Shown here one piece after another: positions 1 through 6,331 of a stretch of 14,776 nt of DNA (positions within the stretch are counted from its first letter, which is position 1; each line of letters begins with the position of its first letter). This stretch comes from JACQAI01 sp035507915. GTDB lineage: Bacteria; Pseudomonadota; Alphaproteobacteria; Elsterales; Elsteraceae. The notes below the pieces were generated by a model. It saw only the letters and a list, made by a program, of their open reading frames with translations. It searched no databases and had not been told where the DNA came from. The position numbers and the translations under genes were made by a program. The stretch spans positions 1-14,776 of the forward strand of contig DATJNS010000468.1 in assembly GCA_035507915.1 (NCBI GenBank), given 5' to 3'.

Positions 1-243
1 TAAATCGCGATGAGCTGTCCAAAGTGCTGGATCCGGATTTCGAATGGCACATGCACTACGCAACGAGCCAGGATGAACGACCAACCGGACGAATCGTCCA
101 TGGGGTCGACGGAATGGTTGAGGTCCTCGAATGGCGCAAGGCGCATTGGAAACAGCTGAAGACGAGCAACCTCGTCGAGCGTCCAGCCGGGGACGTCATC
201 CTCCAGATGTTCACCACCCAGGGGATCGACGAGGCCGGGCGGC
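1..243 (+). pseudogene. NTF2/SnoaL-like protein, internal fragment (cut at both ends)
   Basis: The frame is open from the left edge (codons in register from base 3) and reads as the middle of a small SnoaL/NTF2-like alpha+beta barrel protein: a 'LDPDFEW' strand, then 'TGRIVHGVDGMVEVLEWRKA', then 'PAGDVILQMFTTQGIDEAGR'. This order (aspartate plus tryptophan, glycine-rich loop followed by a helix, then a beta strand) is typical of the family, whose members are usually 120-150 residues. The N-terminus lies outside the window. The C-terminal strands are missing, because near 236-246 the DNA changes to a different gene in another frame. The substrate cannot be told: the fold serves isomerases, hydrolases and binding proteins alike. 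The family call is by eye and moderate; the truncation is clearer, since sensible family sequence stops and Bug-family sequence begins at once. Confidence 0.5.
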
Positions 244-771
244 AACCCGGACAAGGCTACCTATTCCGTGCCAGCGTTAGGTTCGATTCCGCATTTCGTC
301 GGCTTCGAGCTTTCGAAGATGCTCAAGGTCGAGTTGGTCGCGGCTCCTTATCGAGGCTCGGCAGCTGCGCTTATCGACATTATCTCCGGGCAACTGCCGC
401 TTGGGATGATGCCCTTGTCCGATGCGCTGGAGAAACACAAGGCTGGCCTTGTTCGCATCATTGCGACGATGAGTTCGACGCGCTCTCCTTTCGTTCCAGA
501 CGTCGAGACGCTGATCGAAGCCGGTTTCCGAATTGAAGCCGATGCCTGGTTCGGGTTATGGGCACCCGCCAAGACGCCGCCCGAGATAATCGAGCCAATC
601 CACAAGGCGGTGGTCGCGGCGCTTGCGACGCCAGAGGCACACGAGCGCTTCATGAAATTAGGCTTGATCCTGACAGGTACGGATGGCCCTACGCTGGCAC
701 GGCTAGGTCAGAATATGGTGAATCAATGGGCAACGACGATCAAAGCCACGGGGTTTACCATCGACGACTGA
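236..771 (+). pseudogene. Bug/TctC tripartite tricarboxylate transporter solute-binding protein, 5'-truncated remnant
   Basis: About 178 codons encode the C-terminal part of a Bug (TctC-type) periplasmic solute-binding protein. The start resembles the family's 'NPGKYTYGS' segment (here 'NPDKATYSVPALGS') and is followed by the 'VAAPYRGSAAALIDIISGQ' hallmark, which corresponds to 'HVPYRGGAPALTDLLAGQ', then 'FGLWAPAKTPPEII' and the C-terminal helix region. Intact members are about 320 residues with a signal peptide; that peptide and roughly the first 150 residues are gone. A GTG at 268 could start a 167-residue peptide, but no Shine-Dalgarno is visible and such a product could neither be exported nor form the first lobe. 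No TctA/TctB membrane genes lie nearby. It is read as a remnant fused to the NTF2-like fragment by deletion or recombination. Confidence 0.75.
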
Positions 772-869
772 TCGCGATTTGAGGTGCTTTTGGATCCCCG
801 ACGGGCCGTGCGATGAGACGGTCGTTTTGAAGACTTCCAGAAGCCTTTTTTGATATCAGGCGAGAACGC

Positions 870-2045
870 TTGCCACGACCGGTTGCTCACAAAGAGGTCG
901 GCAGGGTTCGCCTCCTCGAGGCTGCGGTCGAGTTGCTATCCGAGCGACCACCTTCAGCCCTGTCGGAGAGAATCATCGCCGGACGCGCGGGTGTGCATCA
1001 TACGTTGATCATTTACAGTTACGGCTCCATGGCGGCGCTGATTGAGGAAGCCTTTTCTCGGGAGCGGGAACGCTTCGAAGCCGCACTGCCCGATATCGCT
1101 TTTGGGTCGTCGACAGACCTTCCTCTGACGCCTTATTCCGAGTACTGGCGCGCCTACGTGTATCTCGTCTTGGACTCGCAGTTGCCAGGGCTGAAGACCG
1201 TAGCGACACAGGCGCACACGCTGCGCCGGCTCGCTGAGCTTCTCGCTCAGTGCGTACCGCAGCGACGAGCCGATACTTGTACCCAGCTGGCCGCCGCCTG
1301 GTGGTGCTTGCAAATCGGCGCACTGGTGTTCGACCGGCCATTGATGCGTGGACTCTCGGTCGCCGGCGGGCATGAGGCCAAGGTACGAGGCTTGGTTGCT
1401 GGAAGGCTGGGCGCGTTGCTGAAAATCGCCCCAGATCCGCTACCTTCGTCGGACATCGCGCCGGTTGCCGAGCATCAGGCTCCGAAAGGATCCACCTCAG
1501 GAAGGGGGGCGGTCGAAGAGCACCTGATCGAAGCCGCAATAGACCTGCTGAGCGAACGTTCCGGAACTGGAATTACCGGACGCGAGGTAGCCGAACGCGC
1601 GGGCGTCAACTACGGCCTCATCCATCACTATTTCGGTTCGAAGGACGCCGTCGTCGACGCAGCTTTCGTAAGGCTGCACGAACGTTACCTCGAGGACGTG
1701 GTCAAGGACGATCGGCGTGCGTTTGCAGCTCCTTTCGGCATGCGCGCGCACGAGGCGTTCCTGCGCATATGGGCCTACCGAGAACTTGCCGGAGCCGCCA
1801 CGCCCCTCATCGATCTCAAGGGAATGAGGCTCTTGCTGGACAGCATCGTGAGCCGGCGTCGAATTGAAGCGCGACGTGGCACTCGCTACCTAGAAGCCCA
1901 GGCGAGCGGCTACTGCGCTGTCGCGCTCCAACTAGGCTGGGTGCTGTGCCGTCATGATCTTGCCCGTGTCAGCGGCGCGCGCGAGCCCGAAATATTGACC
2001 AGGCTGGCGGCGGTAGCGAGATGGTTCGCGAGGGAAGCCTGGTGA
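870..2045 (+). CDS. Tandem double TetR-family transcriptional regulator
   Basis: This 391-residue protein contains two complete TetR units in one chain. Unit 1 has its helix-turn-helix at about residues 12-63 and a ligand/dimer domain to about 186. A linker of about 25 residues follows. Unit 2 has its HTH at about 214-266 and a C-terminal domain to 391. The second HTH is canonical ('VAERAGVNYGLIHHYFGSK'). The first is degenerate in the recognition region ('HHTLIIYSYGSMAALI', without the usual FGSK). TetR proteins normally have about 200 residues and act as homodimers, so this could be a covalent pseudo-dimer. The TTG start at 870 is preceded by AGG at 858-860; the upstream in-frame stop is at 828-830 and the first ATG (1029) would delete the first HTH. 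A weak TTGAAG(827)-N17-TTGATA promoter is possible. Codon use is less GC-rich than in the core genes to the right. Target and ligand are unknown. Confidence 0.8.
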   Translation: MPRPVAHKEVGRVRLLEAAVELLSERPPSALSERIIAGRAGVHHTLIIYSYGSMAALIEEAFSRERERFEAALPDIAFGSSTDLPLTPYSEYWRAYVYLVLDSQLPGLKTVATQAHTLRRLAELLAQCVPQRRADTCTQLAAAWWCLQIGALVFDRPLMRGLSVAGGHEAKVRGLVAGRLGALLKIAPDPLPSSDIAPVAEHQAPKGSTSGRGAVEEHLIEAAIDLLSERSGTGITGREVAERAGVNYGLIHHYFGSKDAVVDAAFVRLHERYLEDVVKDDRRAFAAPFGMRAHEAFLRIWAYRELAGAATPLIDLKGMRLLLDSIVSRRRIEARRGTRYLEAQASGYCAVALQLGWVLCRHDLARVSGAREPEILTRLAAVARWFAREAW

Positions 2046-2280
2046 TCGACAGTTTATGCGAGCGGTTCCCGAAGCGTTGTGGCGTTATGGCAGAGAGGGG
2101 CCTGGCAGCGGATTGCGGACCGGACGGCCCAGCGAAAGGTCCGACGGCAAGATCGAGTGATAGCTATCCGTGACGCCGCCCTCGGATGGCTGGCGTCGCA
2201 TGGCCGCTGGATCGAAATCAAGCACCGCGACGGAACCTCAAGGCACTTGGCCGGTGAGCCTCGTGTGACTCGAACGAGAA
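2046..2280. other. Intergenic stretch with no recognised gene
   Basis: This is the interval between the double-TetR gene and the tRNA terminator. A plus-strand frame is open from 2079 but runs through the terminator and the tRNA gene, which argues against it being a real gene, and its product resembles no family I recognise. No integrase fragment, direct repeat of the tRNA end or promoter stands out. Confidence 0.5.
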
Positions 2281-2308
2281 AGGGCCCAGCCGTTGCCGGC
2301 TGGGCCCT
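2281..2308 (-). terminator. Rho-independent terminator of tRNA-Ala
   Basis: A perfect inverted repeat pairs gggcccagcc (2282-2291) with ggctgggccc (2298-2307), plus one outer A-T pair, around a 6-base loop. Read on the minus strand it is followed by TTTCT. It lies 10 bases beyond the CCA end of the tRNA gene and is an intrinsic terminator by structure. Confidence 0.8.
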
Positions 2309-2317
2309 CGGGAAACG

Positions 2318-2393
<76 letters not shown>

Positions 2394-2421
2394 GGCGGCG
2401 CACCCCGGCCGCGCGACGCGC

Positions 2422-2451
2422 TAGATAGGGCGCTCACCCGCGGGCGCGCAA
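2422..2451 (-). promoter_or_regulatory. Candidate sigma70-type promoter of tRNA-Ala
   Basis: On the minus strand TTGCGC (2446-2451) is followed after 18 bases by TATCTA (2422-2427), which would place a start roughly 20 bases upstream of the mature tRNA 5' end. The -35 box is only half consensus. Position and spacing are the main support. Confidence 0.4.
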
Positions 2452-2476
2452 GCGAAAAGTAGCGTAGGGACGGGCC

Positions 2477-2495
2477 CGCCGCCAGGGTGGCGGCG
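2477..2495 (-). terminator. Hairpin after the FYDLN-acid protein gene
   Basis: A perfect 8-bp inverted repeat (cgccgcca / tggcggcg) with a 3-base loop starts 4 bases beyond the stop of the FYDLN gene. There is no immediate U-run on the minus strand; TTTT comes only about 20 bases later. It may be a 3'-stabilising hairpin or a weak terminator. Confidence 0.4.
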
Positions 2496-2498
2496 CGC

Positions 2499-2891
2499 CT
2501 AGCGCTCGTCCTCTTCCTCGATGTTCTCGATCACCTCCGCCATGTCGTCCTCGTCCTCGCCGAGCTCGGAGGCGTCCTCGATCGTGTCCTCTTCCTCCTC
2601 CTCGTCGCCCTCTCCGGCGGCGGCGGCGGGCTTGGCCTCGCCCTCCTCCTCCTCGACCTCCTCGGCTTCCTCGGTCTCGACCACCTCGGTCTCGGCCTCC
2701 TCGTCGAGGATGACCGGCGTGGTGTCCTTCTCCTCGACCACCGGCGTGCGCGTGCGCCGCGATTTCAGGATCGCCTCGGGATCGTATTCGGTGCCGCATT
2801 TCGGGCACACGATCGGATTGCGTCTCAGATCGTAGAAGGGCGCGCCACAATTGTGGCAGATGCGCTTGACGCCCCATTCCATTTTGACCAT
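2499..2891 (-). CDS. FYDLN-acid domain zinc-ribbon protein (TIGR02300-type)
   Basis: This 130-residue protein belongs to a small, mainly alphaproteobacterial family of unknown function. The N-terminus holds a zinc ribbon with C12-x2-C15 and C29-x2-C32, containing the signature FYDLR (19-23, normally FYDLN) and 'PIVCPKCGTEYDPEA'. From about residue 60 the chain is almost wholly Glu/Asp/Ala/Val, a long acidic and presumably disordered tail. An upstream in-frame start would add 13 residues, but ATG 2891 is chosen because 'MVKMEWGVKR' matches the family N-terminus and GAAAGAG lies 7 bases upstream of it. In many alphaproteobacteria this gene sits divergent from aroA; here a LysR/lyase pair lies between. 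The role is unknown; a zinc-stabilised nucleic-acid or protein-interaction adaptor is only a guess from charge and fold. Confidence 0.9.
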   Translation of the reverse strand: MVKMEWGVKRICHNCGAPFYDLRRNPIVCPKCGTEYDPEAILKSRRTRTPVVEEKDTTPVILDEEAETEVVETEEAEEVEEEEGEAKPAAAAGEGDEEEEEDTIEDASELGEDEDDMAEVIENIEEEDER

Positions 2892-2921
2892 GGCGCAACT
2901 CTTTCCCGAACCGAGCGGGGT

Positions 2922-2950
2922 CAATGACACGGTGGCCGCGAGCTTGTCAA
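2922..2950 (-). promoter_or_regulatory. Candidate promoter of the FYDLN-acid protein gene
   Basis: On the minus strand a perfect TTGACA (2945-2950) is followed at 17 bases by TCATTG (2922-2927). The -10 box is poor, as is common in alphaproteobacteria, but the -35 box and spacing are ideal and the gene starts about 25 bases downstream of the expected transcription start. Confidence 0.5.
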
Positions 2951-3058
2951 AAACAAAAATGCGGCCGAAAGCCCGCGCGAATTCCCCGTCTTGCCGGCAT
3001 CGTGTGAACGGTCGGAACCCCCTATCACACCTCGCCGGAGTTCGGCTAGGCCGGAGGC

Positions 3059-3997
3059 TCAGCGGCGCCCCGGGCGGCGACCGGCCGGGCGGCCGGAGAG
3101 ACGCGCCGCCGCGTCGCCGATCAGCGCGATCAAGGCGCGGACGGCGGGGCTGAGATAGCCGTTGCGGCGATGGACCAGCGCGACCGGGACCGTCGTGCGC
3201 AGGCTCGGCAGGTCGAGCTCGCGCAGCGAGCCGAGCTTGAGCTCGTCGCGCACGCTGCTCTCGGGGACCAGCGCGATGCCGAAGCCGGCCTCGACCAGGC
3301 GCTTCTGCGCCGTCAGGCTGTCGATCACGGTGATCTTCGCGTCGTCGAGGCCGGCGGCCGCCAGCTGCCGCTCGAGGACCTTGCCGAAGGACTCGCGGCC
3401 GCGCGCGGCGGGAAATCCGACCCAGCGCTCGGCCGCGATCCGCCGGCGCGTCATCCGCTTGCCGGCGCTCGGATGATCCGGCGCACAGATCACCCGCATC
3501 GCCTCCGCGCCGACCACGCGCGAGTTGAGATCACCGCGTTCGTCGTGGAAATAGCGCAGGCCGAGCGTGACCTCGCCGCGCCGCACGAGGTCGCTCACCT
3601 CCTGGCTGGTCGCGGTCCTGAGGTCGAGCTCGATCGACTTGGAGCGCTGGGCGAACTTGCGCAGCACCGCGACGATGTGGGTGTCCGCCAGCGTCCCGAC
3701 CAGCGCCAGCGACACCGGCCCGCCGCCGTCGCCGAGCGCCGCGCGCACCGCCTGGCGGCCGTCCTCGAGCGCCGACAGGACCGCCTCGGCGAAGGGTAGG
3801 AAGGCGCGGCCGGCCGCGGTCGGCGCGACACGCCCGCGCACGCGCTCGAGCAGCGGCGCGCCGAGCTCGCGCTCGATCAGTCCGATGCGCCGGCTCACCG
3901 CGGGTTGCGAACGGTGCAGCCGGTCGGCGGCGCGGGTGAAGCCGCCGAGCTGAACGATCGAGACGAAGGCGCGAATCTCGTCGATGTCCATGATCAT
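3059..3997 (-). CDS. LysR-family transcriptional regulator
   Basis: This is a 312-residue LysR-type regulator. The N-terminal winged HTH (about 3-62) reads 'IDEIRAFVSIVQLGGFTRAA', then 'RSQPAVSRRIGLIERELGAPLLER'. It is followed by a periplasmic-binding-like effector domain (about 90-295) and an Arg/Pro-rich tail. The length is normal. Two ATGs compete, 3997 and 3991; neither has a clear Shine-Dalgarno. The gene is divergent from the isocitrate lyase/PEP mutase-family gene, the usual layout for a LysR protein controlling its neighbour. An inverted repeat with T-N11-A form overlaps its start codon, which would fit autorepression plus control of the neighbour (inference). The effector is unknown. 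Confidence 0.93.
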   Translation of the reverse strand: MIMDIDEIRAFVSIVQLGGFTRAADRLHRSQPAVSRRIGLIERELGAPLLERVRGRVAPTAAGRAFLPFAEAVLSALEDGRQAVRAALGDGGGPVSLALVGTLADTHIVAVLRKFAQRSKSIELDLRTATSQEVSDLVRRGEVTLGLRYFHDERGDLNSRVVGAEAMRVICAPDHPSAGKRMTRRRIAAERWVGFPAARGRESFGKVLERQLAAAGLDDAKITVIDSLTAQKRLVEAGFGIALVPESSVRDELKLGSLRELDLPSLRTTVPVALVHRRNGYLSPAVRALIALIGDAAARLSGRPAGRRPGRR

Positions 3998-4011
3998 CAG
4001 AAAAGCTGATG
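3995..4011. promoter_or_regulatory. Candidate LysR operator (T-N11-A inverted repeat)
   Basis: A perfect 6-bp inverted repeat, catcag-aaaag-ctgatg, contains the LysR consensus form T-N11-A at 3997-4009. It covers the upstream start codon of the LysR gene and lies in the 100-base divergent gap. This suggests a site for the adjacent regulator. It is inferred from sequence form only. Confidence 0.5.
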
Positions 4012-4097
4012 GAGAGGAGAAACACTATGCATTGGACAGATGCTGCGCGCCAGGCGATTGCTTGCGTCAGTCGCTCCACCGGACCCGGAGGTGCCCG

Positions 4098-4931
4098 ATG
4101 CGCTCGCAGACCGAGAAAGCCGCCGCGTTTCAAGCCCTCCATCGACGGCCGGGCGCGTTCATCATCCCGAACCCGTGGGACGCCGGGACGGCGCGCCTCC
4201 TGGCGTCGCTCGGGTTCGAGGCGCTGGCGACGACCAGCCTCGGCCTCGCCAACACGCTCGGCCGGCCGGCCGTGAGCCGCGACGAGATCCTGGCGAACTG
4301 CCGGGCGATCGCCGCCGCGACCGACCTCCCCGTCAATGTCGACCTCGAGAATTGCGGCGCCGATGCGCCGCGGACGGCGGCCGAGACGATCCGGCTCGCC
4401 GCCGAGGCGGGCGCCGTCGGCGGCTCGATCGAGGACTTTTCCGGCGACCGGGCGCGGCCGATCTACGAGTTCGGCCTGGCGGTCGAGCGCGTGCAGGCGG
4501 CGGCCGCGGTGGCGCGCGGTCTGCCGGTGCCCTTCATGCTGACCGCGCGCGCCGAAGGCCTCCTCTATCCCGACGGCGACCTCGACGACGTCATCCGCCG
4601 CTTGCAGGCGTTCGAGGCGGCCGGCGCCGACGTGCTCTACGCGCCGGGCCTGCGCGACCTCGATGCCATCCGGCGGGTCGTGTCGGCGGTCGCCAAGCCG
4701 GTGAACGTCGTCATGACCCACGCCGACCCGACGCTGACCCTCGCGGACCTCGCGGCCGCCGGGGTCAAGCGGATCAGCGTGGGCGGCAGCGTGTCGCGCT
4801 TCGCGCTGGGCGCGTTTCTCGGCGCGGCGCGCGAGATGAAGGAGCGCGGCGCGTTCACCTTCGTGCGCGAGGCGGCGCCCGCCAAGGCGCTGTGGGCCGC
4901 GTTCGAGCGCGGCGCGGGCGGCGCCGGCTAG
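4098..4931 (+). CDS. Isocitrate lyase/phosphoenolpyruvate mutase family protein
   Basis: This 277-residue TIM-barrel enzyme of the ICL/PEP-mutase superfamily probably makes or breaks a C-C or P-C bond next to a 2-oxo acid. Visible motifs in order are 'PNPWDAGTARLL' (24-35), 'ALATTSLGLANTLG' (43-56), the metal-region 'VDLENCG' (81-87), 'SIEDFSGD' (110-117), 'TARAEG' (149-154) and 'ADVLYAPGL' (177-185). The isocitrate-lyase KKCGH motif is absent, so it is not a glyoxylate-shunt enzyme; oxaloacetate decarboxylase-, methylisocitrate lyase- or PEP-mutase-like activities remain open. The start at 4098 has a strong GGAGG at 4087-4091, spaced 6 bases; the frame is open further upstream but without family similarity. 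It is divergent from the LysR gene and ends 16 bases before aroA. Confidence 0.85.
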   Translation: MRSQTEKAAAFQALHRRPGAFIIPNPWDAGTARLLASLGFEALATTSLGLANTLGRPAVSRDEILANCRAIAAATDLPVNVDLENCGADAPRTAAETIRLAAEAGAVGGSIEDFSGDRARPIYEFGLAVERVQAAAAVARGLPVPFMLTARAEGLLYPDGDLDDVIRRLQAFEAAGADVLYAPGLRDLDAIRRVVSAVAKPVNVVMTHADPTLTLADLAAAGVKRISVGGSVSRFALGAFLGAAREMKERGAFTFVREAAPAKALWAAFERGAGGAG

Positions 4932-4958
4932 ACGCCGCGATTCGAATATGGCTATAAG
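4929..4958 (+). promoter_or_regulatory. Candidate promoter at the aroA start
   Basis: TAGACG (4929-4934, overlapping the upstream stop codon) and TATAAG (4953-4958) are spaced 18 bases. Transcription would begin around 4965, directly at the GTG 4966, so the transcript would be essentially leaderless. If it is the main promoter, the ATG at 4948 would lie outside the mRNA. Confidence 0.4.
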
Positions 4959-6297
4959 CCGGGCCGTGTCGACCCCGCTCCGATCCTCGAAGGCCGCGCC
5001 GCTCGCCGGCGAGATCCGCGTGCCGGGCGACAAGTCGATCTCGCACCGTGCGCTGATGATCGGCGGGCTGGCGGTCGGCGAGACGCGCATCACCGGGCTG
5101 CTCGAGGGCGAGGACGTGCTGGCGACCGCCGGCGCGCTGCGCGCCTACGGTTGCGCGGTCGTGCGCGATCCCGACGGCGCGTGGCGCGTGCGCGGCCGCG
5201 GCGTCGGCGGCCTCGCCGAACCCGACGCGGTGCTCGATCTCGGCAACGCCGGCACCGCGACGCGGCTCCTGATGGGCATTGCGGCGGCGCACCCGTTCAC
5301 GACTTTCATGACCGGCGACGCCTCGCTGCGCTCGCGTCCGATGGCGCGGATCGCGCGGCCGCTCACCGACATGGGCGCGCGCGTCGTCGCGCGCTCGAAC
5401 GGGCGGCTGCCGCTGGCGGTCGTCGGTACGATGGATCTGATGCCGATCGAGTACACGCTGCCGGTCGCCTCGGCGCAGGTGAAGTCGGCGATCCTGCTGG
5501 CCGGGCTGCATGCGCCCGGCGAGACCACGGTGATCGAGCCGCAGCCGACGCGCGATCACACCGAGCTGATGCTGCGCCATTTCGGCGGCGAGGTGCGCGT
5601 CGAGGACCTCGCCGGCGGCGCGCGCCGGGTCACCGTCGTGGGCGAGCGCGAGCTCGCCGCGGCCGACATCGTGGTGCCGGCCGATCCGTCGTCCGCGGCG
5701 TTCGCGCTGGTCGCGGCCGCGATCGTGCCCGGCTCGGCGGTGCGCTGCCCGAACGTCGGCATCAATCCGCTGCGCGGCGGGCTGATCGACACGTTGATCG
5801 AGATGGGCGCCGACATCGCGTTCGAGAACCGCCGGATCGCCGGCGGCGAGCCGGTCGCCGATCTGGTGGTGCGGCACGCGCCGCTCAAGGGCGTCACCGT
5901 GCCGGCCGAGCGCGCGCCGCGCATGATCGACGAGTATCCCGTGCTCGCGGTCGCGGCGAGCTGCGCGCGCGGCGCCACCGTGATGCAGGGCCTGGGCGAA
6001 CTGCGCGTCAAGGAAAGCGACCGGCTCGCCGCGATCGCCGCGGGCCTCGGCGCGGCCGGCGTCCGGCTCGCGATCGACGGCGACACGCTGACGGTCGAGG
6101 GCAACGGCGCGCCGCCCGCGGGCGGTGGCGCGGTCGCCACCCGGCTCGACCATCGCATCGCCATGGCGTTCCTGGTGCTCGGCGCGGCGACCGATCGCCC
6201 GATGCAGATCGACGACGGCCAGCCGATCGAGACCAGCTTCCCGGGCTTCGCGGCGTTGATGAACGCGGCGGGGCTGCACATCGAGCGCGCCGGATGA
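4948..6297 (+). CDS. aroA: 3-phosphoshikimate 1-carboxyvinyltransferase (EPSP synthase)
   Basis: EPSP synthase joins shikimate-3-phosphate and phosphoenolpyruvate in the sixth step of the shikimate pathway, in the cytoplasm. The 449 residues contain GDKS (27-30), LGNAGTATR (98-106), SLRSRPM (126-132), SAQVK (175-179), RDHTE (202-206), PRMIDEYP (324-331, acidic catalytic region), ELRVKESDR (351-359) and DHRIAM (401-406). RDHTE, SAQVK and the overall layout resemble the CP4/class II type, but Gly102 stands where CP4 has the glyphosate-tolerance alanine, so sensitivity is expected at that position. No Shine-Dalgarno precedes ATG 4948; the in-frame GTG 4966 is an equally good start, favoured by the TATAAG box. 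cmk follows at once, as is usual in alphaproteobacteria. Confidence 0.97.
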   Translation: MAISRAVSTPLRSSKAAPLAGEIRVPGDKSISHRALMIGGLAVGETRITGLLEGEDVLATAGALRAYGCAVVRDPDGAWRVRGRGVGGLAEPDAVLDLGNAGTATRLLMGIAAAHPFTTFMTGDASLRSRPMARIARPLTDMGARVVARSNGRLPLAVVGTMDLMPIEYTLPVASAQVKSAILLAGLHAPGETTVIEPQPTRDHTELMLRHFGGEVRVEDLAGGARRVTVVGERELAAADIVVPADPSSAAFALVAAAIVPGSAVRCPNVGINPLRGGLIDTLIEMGADIAFENRRIAGGEPVADLVVRHAPLKGVTVPAERAPRMIDEYPVLAVAASCARGATVMQGLGELRVKESDRLAAIAAGLGAAGVRLAIDGDTLTVEGNGAPPAGGGAVATRLDHRIAMAFLVLGAATDRPMQIDDGQPIETSFPGFAALMNAAGLHIERAG

Positions 6298-6331
6298 GCC
6301 CGTGCGCGTCGCGGCTGGCGGTGGGGCTCGC

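Noticed and set aside
279..292. A tRNA T-loop-like string (ggttcgattcc) that might be an att copy of a tRNA end
   Set aside because: The flanking bases cannot form the T stem, it does not match the tRNA-Ala end beyond the generic loop, and it lies inside Bug-family coding sequence.
833..860. A terminator after the Bug remnant (cttccagaag followed by six T)
   Set aside because: The short symmetric string cannot form a stem with an adequate loop; it could as well be part of the double-TetR promoter region.
2487..2927. A Leu/Val-rich plus-strand frame that looks like membrane helices
   Set aside because: It is the antisense of the Glu/Asp-rich tail of the FYDLN-acid protein; GAG/GAC codons read backwards as CTC/GTC.
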